A DNA stretch of 64,000 bases from Cinclus cinclus (GCF_963662255.1 NC_085056.1:10690123-10754122); one strand, 5' to 3'; positions 26,681 through 40,575 are shown, counted from the stretch's first letter. Numbers and translations: made by a program. Notes: generated by a model from the letters alone, not told the origin.

Positions 26681-29600
26681 CCTTGCATCAGGTAACCTTG
26701 CATCAATAAATGTCAGCAAGGTGGAGCCACTGTTTTTTTCTCTAGTACCTGCTACACAATTAAAATCAATATTGTCTGACAGAAAAAATAACAACAGGAT
26801 AAACACTCCACCCCCTGACTCAAGCTGCCTTTCACAACACAAGACCCTCAAGAGACATATCTGCTTTTGTTCATTAATGGACACTATACTCCAACAGTGT
26901 GTCCTTTTGATCATATTTTATGTCAACTAAAAATTATATGAACTTTCCTGTCATGTTCAAGTCCTTTCTTTCCCTCATCTCAATTTCTATTTTCTTTCGG
27001 TCACCTTTTCACTCCTTATCAGCAATATCCTCCCAAAACATTAAGTTTTATCATGAGTAAAAAAGGGTATTTTAGGTCTCAATTTCCTTTTCAATGTTTA
27101 CTTCCATTTTTATTTCTCTTATACACACTGAATATCCATTTACTACCTTCGTGTCAAGCTTCTATCAACTTCCTTTCTGATCACCTCTGCTTGGACCACC
27201 TTTTGTCCACAGAAATCACTTCCACTAAATGGTGTAATAATTCCCTTGAAAATTTTGAGAACCTATTTCCTTGCACCTTTATTCTCCTTTATTGCCCTTA
27301 ATCTTGCTGGGCCCAAAATCCTAAAAATGCGTTTGTGTCTGAGCATTTAAGATTAATTTGATATTCATTTGATATTCTCTTCCACAGTTTGTTATTGTCA
27401 TCTAGCAGGTCCTTGTTCTCCCCAGTCCCATTCTTGGTCCACTGACCTCCTCAAGTGACCAGTTCCTTCATATGAAATGCATTCAACTTTTGCTTTCCAA
27501 CATAATAAACACTTTGCTGTATATTGATTTGACCCCACTGTCAAACTCACATCGTGCCCCTGACAACTCTGCCAATTTCTTATCAATTTAAAAACTTCAA
27601 ATGACTGATCCATCTTCTACAATTCTTTGAGTCCCTGTTTTTCCAGGTTGCGTTGCAATTCAGAAAATTACTTCAAGACACACAATAACATTAGAAATAG
27701 AAAATGTGTCACCTTAATCTTCACTAGTAATTTATTTGAGACCATACTTCTGCAATTAGGAGCTGATCTGGTTGTTCCTAAGAAAATGAACAAATTTGTC
27801 TCCCCTCTTGGTGAAATTTAATATTGCAAGAGATACTTGTACTCTTGTTCACAAGACATAAGATGTTCACCACCTCTGTCTTTCCTGTCCTTCCTCTATG
27901 CTATATTTTATTTTGATATCATGCAAGTCAATTAGTTTGATAAAGTAAAACGTGTTTTCTTACCAAACTGATAGAAGCTTACCCTATATACTTATATCCT
28001 ATGTAGGAATTGGCTACACCCAGGATAATATGCTTCCAGAGAGATGCCAGACCCAGGTCCAGGATGCCATAATACCATCTTTCTGAATTTTCCTCTATTG
28101 TATGAGATCAAGTACAAGACTAAGTTTGCCTATTTTCATTTGGACTTCTGGAACATGTGGGGATGGAAAATGAGTCCAGGAATTGTTTCTTTGACTGATT
28201 TACATGTTACATCAAACAAGCAGGTACTTCTTTCTTCCCCATGTATGGCATAATGGAGAAGATTATCAAATCTGAAACTTGCAAAATTTAAAATTCACTA
28301 GTACGTAAATTTCACTTGATTCTTTATATGCAAATCTGTTGAAACAAAACTCCCCCTAAAAGGCTAAAAGAAATGCTATTTTATTAAGTAGCACACGGAA
28401 ATAAGCCTAGTAATTTCAAAGATATAGTATGGAGAGAGTAGCAGGGATAAAATTAAAAGAATTTAAGTATAGAGTGATCCTTCTGGGACCCTTAAAGTTT
28501 TATGAGAATAGCCCTAGTGAAAGATCTCTGAGCATGTAAATGTAAATTAATTGAAGAAATGGAATCTTTACCTGCATAAATTTGTTAAATGTAACAATTA
28601 AAATCTATTTAAATTTAATGATCTAAAATTTAAAATATGCCCCCCATTAACAGCAATGAAACCCTTACAGTTTAATCAATATTAATGAAAGAAAAATGTT
28701 AAGGTAACAAAACCTGGTACATTAGAAGCTGCTGGGGAACAGGATTCTTTTTTTTTAAATTAAGTTTCCAATAATCATACAGATTATAGCATCAGAGGGA
28801 TGCATACTGTCTGAAAGAAAATCTGCAAGGAATGAATTTAACGAGACAAACAATCCTGCATATACTCTGGAAGGTCATCCATCAGTTAGGCACTGTCATC
28901 TCACATACACTAAACCAAAACTTCATATCAGAAATTAAACAAGTAACTCTTAAGGAGCTGAAGAACAAAGACTGAATTAAGCCATTTATCCCTACATAAA
29001 ATACATGTGCCCTGTATGCATATTTTTAACATAAAACTCACTACACACAAAACTGCTAAGCAGGAATCCTCTATGGGAATGAAGTGAGTAAAAGGTGAAA
29101 TAGCTGGATCTGCATGCAGCATACATTGGCCTGATTTTATGCCATTAAGAACCATGCAAAATATTATATCTTCACATGAAACAAAGTGATTTGTTTCAGA
29201 TTTAGAAAATGACTACATACGGCAACCAGAGCAAATAAGAAAGCTATAATGAATAATGAACGCATTTCCATGCTTTTTAACCTTTTAAGTATATAATTTT
29301 TAAAAACTACTGAAAGAAAATCTTTAGCAACTAAAACTTTACAGCAGTTTCTATCTTAAAAAAAGACTGGTTTGTGACAATAATATACAGAACTGATGGA
29401 CAGAAGTTTTTTGGGAGTCACAACAGAATTTTTGATTGCTGATGGTCTGGCACTAAAATGAAATGACAGTCACTGTATGCAAACAAGCCTCCTGAACTAA
29501 ATATTGATAAAAAGTTTTTATATAATTGAGTGGCCTGTGTACAAGGAGGAGTCTTGTCAGCACAGCTCCTGAATTTAACCTCTGCATATTTTACTATATC

Positions 29601-30202
29601 CAAGGTGTGCCAGACAGAATACAACCTCAGTTTAGAACAGATACCTGTGAAGTTCCTTTACATGTACAGTGATCTATCAACACCAGTATTCTGCCTAGCA
29701 AAGAGAACACAAATGTCTTCATTCTTTTACCTATGGCAGGTAAATAAACTGACTGCAGTTCCACCTTCTATACTTAATGACACAATTTTAGATCTGAATA
29801 GAAGATACTACTTACTACTTGTACTGTGTAGTAAAAACTGTTACTTGTTCTGTGTCTGACATTTCACTCCACAAAAAACCCACAAATTTAGACAAATTAC
29901 AAGTAAAAAACACATTCAAACTAGGAAGAAAAATTAACTAATTTATATGAATACAGTACAGTTTGGATATGATTAGGTGGCAAAGCATGAAGAACTAAGT
30001 CGTTTTGGTCCCTACCACAAAGCAGATCCAATACAATTAAGAAAGACAAAAAAAGACTGATGCATAGAGGACTCTGTATGAAAAATTAATTAATTTCATG
30101 AATGAACAAAACCCACAATCCAACCCAACCCCCAAACTTTACCTAGGGAATTAAGTTTTTGCTCTTCTTAAAAATCAACAAGCTATCAAAAGAAGATACA
30201 AC
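26681..30202. other. non-coding, no gene seen
   Basis: No supportable gene in 3.5 kb. Region 26930-27620 is pyrimidine-rich on the + strand and could be an old transposon, but I cannot assign a family. The 27398-27613 minus open frame (71 codons) and 29530-29859 plus open frame (109 codons) have no recognised motifs. A short A/C-skewed tract lies at about 30107-30140. Confidence 0.45.
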
Positions 30203-30306
30203 TTTTGGTTTAGGGGGGATTTTTTGTTTTGTGGAATTTTTGGTTTTGGTGGTATGTTTTGGGTTTTTTGGCGGGGGGTGGGGGGGAAGGGGGTGGGCTG
30301 TGGGTA
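30203..30306 (+). repeat. G/T-only skewed tract with G-rich end
   Basis: About 104 nt with only two C (30272 and 30298) and few A. It begins with mixed TTTTGG and GGGGGG words and ends at 30270-30304 in G6, G7, G5, G3 and G3 runs separated by one to four bases. The end matches the usual G-quadruplex pattern of four or more G3+ runs with short loops. It is probably a decayed low-complexity tract. No gene overlaps it. Confidence 0.85.
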
Positions 30307-33300
30307 TAATCTTTAGTATGTAGAGCCACAGTTCACAAAAGAATAGTAAGGCTGTTAAAAGTCCACATATATTAAAAACTACTGCATAAATTCACCGAGA
30401 ACAAGTATCTATTCAGGAACAAAGATACCACCTTTCCATCAGAAATTCTGTTAGCCACAAATTATCTGGGTTAGGTCAATATCCAGAGAGAAAGTCACTT
30501 ATTCCCTTTTTTTCTCTTTTTTTTCCAACCTCTTTTCTTTTGCTGTTGCTACTGTCCCTCACTGTGTGGCACTAAGCTAGGAAGGTTTTTGGTCTGACCT
30601 GGCTTGATGTTGCTCACCATGGGGGAAAGAGAGCAGCACAGCAGATTATTACAGAAACTTCATAGCATTCCTCTTCCCCCACTCTTCTTGCTGATAGACA
30701 TATTCTTTACATTATTGTCTTAAAGCCACAAATGGAGAGAATATTACAACAACAAACAAGGATGCTACTTAAAAATTATTAATCTTGACTTGCATGAGTG
30801 TGATATTCAGAATAGAAGTACTTGGTATTCAGGCCATGCATGCACCACGGTGCTCTGAAAGGAGGGACTACTGGGAGCAACTATGGACACTAATGAGCTA
30901 CAGCTGAAGTGTAAAGATGCAGAATTGTTCCTGGGCAAATTTGTGCTGGGGAAGGAAGTTCATACAATGAAGAAGGTTCCTTTCCTGAAGGGGGAGGTGG
31001 AGTCTCTAACTTGCAATTTATATGGAGGAAACATTCCCAAAATTCGTGTCTGGCTTATGTAAATCTCTCATTCTCAACACACAGCTTTCCCTCCTCTCTA
31101 CCACAAGACAGGGTTACCTGTAACAATATTTTATCTGCACTCAACTGTATTCAACGTTGCTGAAGCCTTCCTTAAATCATACATGCACAGGCTTAGATTA
31201 ATAAACTATTCAATTTACTTGCCAATACTTATCAAAATTCTCTAATGAGAAAACAGGAGCTTCAAGAACCTAAAAACTGTTCATAAGTTTTACAACTGTT
31301 TGTAAGAAAGAATTCTGAATTCACAACAAAGGACAAATGCTGTTCTTTTAATTATCAACATTTATCTCTGGGACAAGAACATCAGGTATATAATATAGAA
31401 GATTCTTTTAATATAGAGGACAGATGGCAAATTTACTCCTGGGACTTCCTTAGACTGCCCCAGAAAAAAAACAAAATCACCAACAACCCAAAACAAAACC
31501 AACACCAAAACCCCCATAATTTTAAAAGGCTTTGAGTATTCCCAAAGGAATGCTAGTCTGCATACAGGAAAGCTGAACTGTCTTGTTTGCAAAGCAAACG
31601 ATATAACATTGGAGGACTATACAGAAACTCCTAAGGATGCCAATTTACAAACTTCACTTTAAATAACATTCACTTCAAATAATATTTCCTTGCCATCTAT
31701 GAATAAAAATTTATAATTCACTCACACACTTTCAAAATTTCACATGGTTACTTATACATAAATATTTTGAAACAAACATTTTGGAAAACACAATTATGCT
31801 AGCAGAATTTAAGATAATATGACATATAAAGGCAGCCTGGAAGCTAGGAATGTTTAGGAAAGGTCTTGCTTGTTTTGCAACATAAACTAACAAAACCAAA
31901 GTAGAGTGCGCAATTCTTGAAAAAGCACGTCTGCCTATCTAAAATCATACATGCATCCATGTATGCATGTGACATTTCATAGGCATGTTTCATACTTCAT
32001 TTACAGGGTGTTAATTTTGTAAGCTGTGAATCCACATTTTCTCCTTGAGTGTTAATACTCTTTATGTCCTGCTGGGTAAACAGCCAGAACCAAACCGGTG
32101 TTCTGAACTGTCCCTGACAATAATTTAGCCTTCCTGAAAACCCTTGGTTTTCAGCACAGTAAAACCATTTACTTTTGTAAATTTTACACTTCTCATTAAA
32201 CAAAAATCAAAACCAAAACAAATCAAACAAAAAACAAACAGAAAAGGAGTCTGGATAAAAGAAGAAATATCATATTAGTGTAAGGAAACTGGAAGCTGTC
32301 CTTTTTCCAACAATGTTGATTGAATATCCTGCAATTGCGGGATAATGTGATTATTACTGAGGGTTTACACTTTCCTAAAAAAGATTGCAATCTACTTGAC
32401 TAAATCAGGCTCATCTCCATTTCTGGTGCTTTGGGGCACAAATGGTAATTTCTGCCTCTCCCGTTTTTCTTTACATTGGCTTAAAAGCCACAAAGCAGTA
32501 AGTTTCTTTTTTTTCTTTTTTCCTTAAGCTTTTATATGTGAAGAACAACGCAATGTAAATATTTTTTCCTCCTTGATTTTAGACCAAAGTTTCAAAACAG
32601 CAGTATTTTATATTGGAAGAAGTGTCCTTTAAATAATTAAACCATTCAGCTCCTTCCCTAAGTTAAGAAATATATAGAACAAGCACAGCCATCAATACAG
32701 GATTTTCCCCTTTCTGAATTAATCCAATTATTCAAATGTCAGTTATAACTGTCAAAGAGCAGTTCCTTGGGCTGGACCAAACTGTTAAAAATTAAAACTG
32801 TTTTACCTCGTTTAGTCTCTCTGCCTTTTTAATGTAAAATCCATGGTCTTGACAAAAAGTTGTGGGATTTGACACCCAATGCAACACAACCCTATTTCTG
32901 TCATACATGCATAATTCACTTTGGAAATTTGCACTTGCTTTAAAATATTACTAAAATATACATGTAACATATGCTAATTCAGCCGCACTGGCTTGCAAGC
33001 TCCAGCCACTAGGTTATATGTAAACTTTGCCAAGTGCATACACTGTACATAAAGGGATTATAAATGAAAGAAAAGATCACTGTCCCTAGCTCTCAGTTTC
33101 CAGCCTTGGCCAAACTGACAGCCCCAAATCCCAGCAACATCTAACATGCCCTTCCTGTGGAGAAGACAGCCTGTTCTCAGAGTCTTAATTACATCCCAGC
33201 TGACTGCCCAGCGTTGCCAAAAATCGGGCAACAAACGATGCACCTTCACTTGCAATATGGTCTGCTAAACAGACTCCCAGTCACACAGAAAGAAACTTTC

Positions 33301-33320
33301 ACAACAAGGAGAAATAAAGG
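30307..33320. other. non-coding; A/C-skewed tracts, no firm gene
   Basis: Mostly ordinary AT-rich sequence. A/C-skewed tracts occur at 31463-31515 and 32200-32246. A minus-strand open frame ending at 31997 could be a terminal exon starting at 32133, but the acceptor is weak, so it is discussed only as a finding. An 8-bp inverted repeat, ACATGCAT / ATGCATGT, sits at 31949-31970. Confidence 0.4.
31463..31515 (+). repeat. A/C-skewed low-complexity tract
   Basis: A run of AAAAC, CAACAACCC and AAAACCCCC words with almost no G or T. It resembles other such tracts in this window (32200-32246, 34946-34996, 37674-37722, 57811-57894). It gives a Val/Leu-rich spurious open frame on the minus strand. 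Confidence 0.75.
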
Positions 33321-33460
33321 GACAAGAGAGAGAGGGAGGGAGAGGGCAAGCAGCAGTCAGGAGGCAGCAGAATCCTCCTGCCAGACTCCGGAGGGAGCGG
33401 CGAGCAGCAGCACGTAACAAACACGGCCATCCCTCGCTCACAGCAAACTCGCAGGCCGAG
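33321..33460. promoter_or_regulatory. GA-rich stretch plus local CpG cluster, candidate regulatory element
   Basis: Positions 33321-33350 are a GA-rich run (GAGAGAGAGGGAGGGAGAGG). It is followed by eight CpG dinucleotides in about 70 nt (33389-33458), in a window where CpG is otherwise rare. Downstream to 33680 the sequence stays information-rich, with TAAT-type words (TTAATGATTG, TTATAATTAC). A GAGA-type stretch plus a small CpG cluster is common at promoters or enhancers, and an alternative first exon of an unseen transcript is possible. No TATA box or clear coding start was found. It could equally be chance composition. Confidence 0.3.
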
Positions 33461-36400
33461 GTGCCTCTTGCCAAGGACTGCTGTTCTCCAAGATGGGCCA
33501 CTGTACCTAAGACTGGCTAGATTAATGATTGTTAAGGAAGGCTAACCAACCCCTCACTGCTCAGGCCATTATAATTACAGAAGAACAGCATGCCGCATTC
33601 TGCAATCGCAAATGGTATCATATGTTTTCCTGGCTGGCTTGCACGAGGAGCTTTATTTACTCAGATGAAGTGTGAGAGGACGCAGATTTAAAGCGGAAGA
33701 ATTTTAAAATTAACAGAATTGTGTGTACTTGTGGATACCCACCAAACAAAGTTGCACCGAGATCTGGTTTAGCCTGCAGAGCAAGCAAGATCAAAATCTC
33801 TGTGAGGGAAAATGCTCACCCTTCCTCCCCAGGTTTCATGGTTATACAGAAAATACAGCATTGAAAAAGTCCTATTCCTGTAGTGAAATTAATTTGACCT
33901 TTCAGAAGGACTCATAAAGCAGTTTCACTAAGAACACATGAGAACTTGTTTTAGAACTTGTGAGAAGAAACTTCACTCTTACTAAATGTGCTAAGGAAAT
34001 GTAGAGATTATTTCCTACTAATACAATGAATATTAATACCAAAATTATGTCAACTAGCTTCTAAAATATGCACGTCATACTGCTTTTCATAAAATTTTAA
34101 TATATGTAAATATATAATTATGTTCTAGAAATAGGATAGTTGCACTATGACTTTTAATTCATACATAGCTTACAATAGTAAAAAATATGTTTTGGGCTAC
34201 TCCAATTACCAAGGAATCCATTCTACTGATAGAGCTTGGTAGTTCTATTTAATAGATATACTTATTTTTTAAATTTGTATCCTTCTCAAATACACATTTG
34301 ATGAACAAGCATAATGCAAAATTTATGTTAAAAAAGATATCTACTCTATCAGTTTAATACTTCTTCAGTCTAATTCTCCATGTTTGAACTTGTATCTGAT
34401 GGACCATCTTTCCCCAATATTTTTGTGAATTGTGTTTTTAAACCTGTGAACCTGATTGTGGCAGCCTTTCTAAAGGAAAATGGAGTGAAAGAAACCCAAG
34501 AGGTCATCTTATACTGAGGTAGATGACCATTTACAGGACTGCAAAAAGATCTGGCCTTTCAGTACAATAAATACCTACAAAACCTTTTCACTTGACAGTC
34601 CTACACACACAAGGACAAGTATCCTTAGGGATACTTCCTTATCCCCATCCTTAGGGACTATACCTGTAGCCTTTACAGTCATGTAGGAAATCCACAGTGT
34701 TCCTGAACGTTGCATTAAGCAGAGCTTTCTTTTACAGACCCTGTGACACACAGAGTTTAAGAAATAACAGAGGCTGAGCCTTTTTGCTTGCTTTGGTTGG
34801 TTAGTTTGGCTTTAAATACAGGCCTCCTCTAGGAACTGAGAAAAAAACCTGCTCTGTACATATTTTATACTCATAAAATACATTCCAACTACCTAAAGAA
34901 TACTAGTAATAGAACTGACGATTATTAAAGTGAAGACCAACTGGTAAAAAAAAAAACCAAAAAACAAAAACACCACACACACACACACACACACCATACC
35001 CTTCAAAATAGTGAATAAACTACTATGTGCAAACTACCCTCCCAAAAGCATACCTGGCACTGAAGGATGATTTTGTTAGCTCACATTAAAATCTTGACAA
35101 CACACTATTGGACACATGTATCTTTTAACTCCAGACTCACTGTTCCTTACACAACAGCATAAAATAATTCAACACACAATCTTATTAAATCTTCTGAATG
35201 CCAAAATACCAGGGTTTTTTTTCCCAGACTTCTCATGGCGTAGAACACAAGCTGGTGAATGAATCAGCCTCAAAATAAGATGCTGTGGAGGCTTGGAACT
35301 GAATATTATCCATCGATCAACAGCTCCCACTGTTCACTTTGGCCCGCTAGACTCAGGGGAAGCAGAGCACAAACAGTGCTCCAAGTGGGATGCAATGGCT
35401 GGTTTCCTGCAAACTTCCATCCTGACAGCTGTGGAAAGCATTTTTATTGGATAGCTGCACAGGCAAGAACAGCGTGGGACTGGAATCCACAATATATTGA
35501 TACAGATTTTGTAAATATGTTGGATGCTGCGGAACGTGAGAGTAAAAATAACATGTACATCACCAAAGAATTAATTTTCCCAGAATTTATCTTGTAGATT
35601 ACAATATATTATAATGATATGAGTAAAAGGTCAAAATAGGAAAGGGGAGGCAAAGGAAGAATGTCACAGAAACATTACCACAACATAATGATAAAAAGAG
35701 GAAATAAATGTAAATCTATAACTGGCAAGTGTTTACATCATTCCATACTCTAATGCTAGTGAAATATTTCTTGCATTCAGAGAAGCCTGCTTACTATATA
35801 GACATTTGCATAGGTACTATATGGAAATCTGCAGATACATATTTGATTTAGACTTGTAAATAAAGATGCATGTATTTTAATCCATCTTTGGCTGTTGCCA
35901 ATACTGATGTTCACTATTTTGGTTCTGCAAAAGCTGATTTATTGAACATCCTATTTCTGTGAATAGCCCTAAAGGCCTCACTACAACGTGTGCTTAAAAC
36001 AGGGTGAACTCAAAATATGATGGGTTTTGCATCAACTAAACAAAAGAAAAATTCTTTATTTTAAAAATATACAGTACAATTGGCTGAAGAGGCCATGAAA
36101 CTTATTGCACTGACCTCTTGCAGCCACACATCTCTCACCTGAAAACCACTGCTTAGGTGGGCACAACAGGGACATCAAAGCTGCATTGGGGATGCAAATT
36201 CACAGGCTTTAAAAGATGTGAGGAATTAAGAAATTATTATGACCTGGCAAAAGACTGTGAGACTTCCCTGGAGATGCCTCTCTCTTCTGTAGGCTGTGTG
36301 GATAAGCACACAGCTTTTTGCTGAGACACTCTCAAGTCCAGCATTAGTCTCTACTGCAGAAAAACATTACAGAAAAGATGAGCTGCATCCAGGCTTTTTC

Positions 36401-39400
36401 TGGAATGAACAGAATTGATGTTTGTCATGACCCATCTATTTCAAGAAATCCAAGCCTATAAGACCAAATTCCATTCCAAAAGGAAAACAGAGTGTATTTT
36501 TATTGGCTGCTGTTAGTTGTAAAGGACAGAGGGCAGATAACACCTAGCAATCAGCAGAAGTTCTCTAGAACACTGTTTATATGTGGCAGGAGCAATATCT
36601 GTGAATGGAAAAACCAATAGGAAGGAAGTAGTACAGAAAGGCTGTTGAAGCAAAGCATTCCAATAAGAAACAGAAAAAAGAACTTTTAAGGTGTGAGGCT
36701 AATTAGCAATTGACTCAGTTTCCAGAGAAATGGTAGATTCCCATTTCCCACTATCCTCAAATCAGTGGACACCATTCTGAAAAATACATTTAAATCCAAA
36801 GGCAAATCACTGGGCCCAATACAGGGACAGCCAAAGGAAATGCAACTTTTTAAAATATGCAGGAGCTCAAACCAGCTGGCCTAAATGTCCCTTCTGGACT
36901 TACAATCTACGACAGAAAAAGAACATTGAAAAAACAGAGAATGGAAAATAAACTACAAATCTTGCTTTAAAGTGTTTGCTCCTTCAAACAGAACTGAATT
37001 CTACCCTGTAATCTGAGCTCTTCTAATTCTACCAATGGCATGCAATTTTTTTACGTGCTATTTGAAAATTTATTAAGTTTTCAATCGAGAGTATTTGCTT
37101 AAATTAAGTGTAGATAAAATCACAAAGGGAAAATTTATCTTTTTTACTAAATGTTAGAGACTTTAAAATGTCATTCCTTTCAGATGAAGGAAATACATCC
37201 TCTTACTACAGTTTTCTATTGCTGCAAACCTTGAATTTAACTCTGAACATCCAGTGAATTGTGCTTTTGAAGAATGCACAAGATGAATGTCATATTCAGT
37301 CAGCATCCATAAATCAGCTTGAATAATTTAATACCTGTTGAAATTTTCTTCCAATTTATTACATGAAATAATAACATGAGAAGTAATTACAATAAAGAAA
37401 AAGTTCAGGTGCAACAACGTTAGTTCAACATCTAGGATCAAGTGTCAGTGGAGATTAACAAATTTCATTCATTTTATCTCCAGCACTGGAGACACACAGC
37501 TCCTAGCTTTAATAGTCAGGAATGTCTGTTAGTTAAATGACTTTGTAAAGGCAGTCAAGTGAGGGCAGACAGCGACAGTTTAATTAGGGAGCTTGCTATA
37601 ACTCTATCTGGGAGCTGTGTAGGCACTGGACTAGAACAAGTGTACAGTGGCTCTCAATACTGACTAGCAACCCCTGCCCCCCACAGCCAACAAAAACCCT
37701 CCAACACAAAAAAACCCCAAGAAGATACTTTTCATGGCAGGTTCTCTCATTTATTCTGGCGTCAGGTTGGCTACAGGTGAACAGGAGCAAGGTAACCGCT
37801 GCAGCAGAAGAAAGGTGAGGTTAAGAGAGCAATCATTTATCTTGTATTGATTTCTGGACACTATGTCCTAGATACATTCCAAGATAGAATGACAGCTTTC
37901 TGTTTTGTGTCAGTAAAAGGAGAAAATGACTAGCACCAGTACCCATTGTTTTCCTATCATATTTCCTTTTAGAAACATGCCACACTTAGATTTTTATTCA
38001 GACAAGGAAATCCAAACAAGTTTATCACAGAAAAGGAGGGTTAGGGGATGGTTAATCAGCCATTTGTCTTTGCTGCTGGATAGTTGGGAGTCACAGGGTC
38101 AAAACTGAGCACAATTGGACCATTTGGTTTTATCTCAGGTAACCCTACATCTCTGGTAATTGAACCCATTTCACTCGGTCAGAGTTCCTGTCACTCATAT
38201 TCAATGTCTGTCATTACTGAGAAATGCTTCATGACATATTACACTGACAGAACCACCACTGGAAGGCTAGAAAGAATCCCCAGGCACCAGAAGTAGAAGA
38301 CAATGGAAGCTTCTTTCAGACCAGTGATGTTTAACATTTTATGTGCTGACACTGTGACTGTAACCACAATATAAAGAAAGCCTAGCAAATAGAAGATCAA
38401 AAAAAAAAAATAAAAAAATCCATAGTTTATCTGCTTCAGGGACTAGCAGGCTACATCAGAAATAAAATGAACTGGCAGCTCCAAGGTTACTTGCACATAA
38501 CACTAAAACCCTTTGAAAAAGCTGTATGTATAAACACACACAATTCTGGACCTCAACAGGACACTGATTTTATATTGGATAGGCTTTGCAACTATTACAC
38601 CTCCCTTAACTATGAACACCCAAATCCTTTTCTTTCTGCTTTTTCACTTATAAGCTGCAAACAATAACAGGAGCACAACTTGCACACCTTCTGTTTCACT
38701 GAATACAGTGGAAAACAGCCAAGCTATTCTAGCCTCTGAAACACTCCTGTACACAGAAATTCTAAATGCAAAAATGCCAGTTACCCTCTCACTTCTCAGC
38801 TTTACAGTCCTCACATGTGATCCCCTAATTTATTTTCTCTGTAGATAAACAACTTCACTTTGTTAGGTCATTGCTGCAGCATTTCGTAGGCACACCACTC
38901 ACCTCTGAACTTGAATTCATCAGATACATGCAAGCCAGCTTCTTTGGACCATACAAATTATTTACAGGTTCTTTCTCAGGCTTAAAATCCTACAATTGCA
39001 TTAATTGAACATCACCATTCTATTAGCACATTCATTAGAATTCAGGGGATGTAAAGTTAAGAGACTTGAATTGGGTGATAGGGGAAAGAAAAGAAAAAGG
39101 CTACAAAAGACATCAAAAATTTCATTATCTTGACAGGTTTAGCTCAATTTTACCTTCTTATTAGAATGTGGAAGAAAGGTATCTAACAAATTTAACTGTA
39201 TCTCTTCAAGTAACTGATGTGAAAATTGATTTCACCATATTTAAAATTTCATTTTTAAGAACCACCTTTAACCTAAAAGTTACTCGACTTCAAAGACCCT
39301 TTGCTAAGTACCCACCCATATGTTAAGACTGTATTAGCTACAATTGAATATTTGTAGTAGTTTATTATACTGCTTAAAGATGTCCTGACCAATCAGCAGA

Positions 39401-40575
39401 GAGAAAGAATTTCTTTCCATCCTGAGAGCCCTGAACAAAAAATAAACAGGATAAAATTCTCCTCCCAAATTTGGTAGAAGCCCAGAATTTCAGATGAGAT
39501 TATTATATTAAACACTTATTGCTTCAAGGCTGAAGCAAAAACCAAAGGAACATCAATAATGTGAACAGTTAGATTCCATCTTAAGATTATAATGAATTTC
39601 ACACAGAATAATGGAAAAATATCCCTAAACTAGATCTTTCATATTTTATTAAATAAATTTTGATTAATTTATAGGATTAAACCAAATTTTTGCACTGCTC
39701 TGATGCAGTATGTGAGTGAATATTTTAAATAAAGGGTTGCTTGGAATTCTGAGATCAATAAGGAACTGTAGCATTATTCACTATCAGCTACAGAAATTGG
39801 AATGGAAAAGATAAAGTCAAACTATGAAATTTCAGTATGAAGAGCTGAGAAAATACTCCCTGAAGTTCCTTAAAGTTCTAATACCAAGTGCATTACTTCT
39901 AAAACAACCATTATTTTCACTTTAAGAATAAACTGTATTTCATTGTGAAGTACGTTCACACGCACAAAAAAAATCCTAGATAGATTTAGAAACTACAATT
40001 TGCAGCAGTAAAAGCAGTTAAGATGTCCAATGAGAAATATATGACAAACAGTAGCACAATAATTCAGCCATTAATAAAGTTGGCACAATAACCATTATCC
40101 TGTCATAAAGTAAGATAATACATCACCAATCCCTCCATGCTGGACTTTATACTGTATTTATATGCTAAAAGCCTTCTTGGAAGCAGATGCTTCAATTCAA
40201 AGCTCCAAAACCCCACTGATATGAACTGGTGCTATTCAGCTACTTCTCAATACTTCTGTACATAAAGCAGGGAGCAGCTTTGGAAGCACTGTGGCCAAAG
40301 AATCAAAATGAATGATATTCAGGTTATAGCTTAGCAGGGAAAAAAAAGTGTTGCAACAATTTTTCTAATGCTGAAATACCACTTCACCAAATGTTCCTGT
40401 CAAGGCATGGTTTAATTACCTTGGCACCCATGCCACTTATAATCACCTGTCATTAGCAACAAGGCTTGCATCTGCTTACACGTCTGTCAGAAATGCCAGC
40501 CCAGCTCATGTCTAAGGAAAACACAGCTTTTGCTGGTGCTTGACCCCAGATGTGGAAAGCTCACCTTAGGCTTAC
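33461..40575. other. non-coding; skewed tracts, no firm gene
   Basis: No gene is supported in 7.1 kb. A (CA)n microsatellite with an A/C-rich lead lies at 34946-34996, and an A/C-rich stretch at 37674-37722. A 112-codon open frame at 35259-35597 (plus) is among the longest non-repeat frames, but it has no recognised domain and no obvious codon bias. Its 3' part (35450-35640) is information-rich and could be non-coding conserved sequence. At 40410-40470 a patch with TTGGCACCCATGCCA resembles a nuclear factor I site with altered spacing. Confidence 0.4.
34946..34996 (+). repeat. A/C-rich lead plus (CA)n microsatellite
   Basis: A11 and AAAAAC words run into an uninterrupted CA dinucleotide array at 34974-34994. 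It is a simple repeat and likely polymorphic. Confidence 0.92.

Noticed and set aside
26430..26930. 166-codon open frame, longest in the window
   Set aside because: It is generated by the stop-poor 19-bp tandem repeat and has equivalents in the other + frames; the non-repeat tail (26690-26930) shows no domain.
27000..27620. Old LTR or other transposon
   Set aside because: Pyrimidine-rich texture only; no terminal repeats, primer-binding site or recognised family sequence.
29530..29859. 109-codon plus-strand frame
   Set aside because: AT-rich, hydrophobic and Cys/Tyr-rich composition with no motif; expected by chance at this length and base composition.
35259..35597. 112-codon plus-strand frame
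   Set aside because: No recognisable domain, no Kozak-like start, no splice sites that improve it; better explained as chance or as non-coding conserved sequence.
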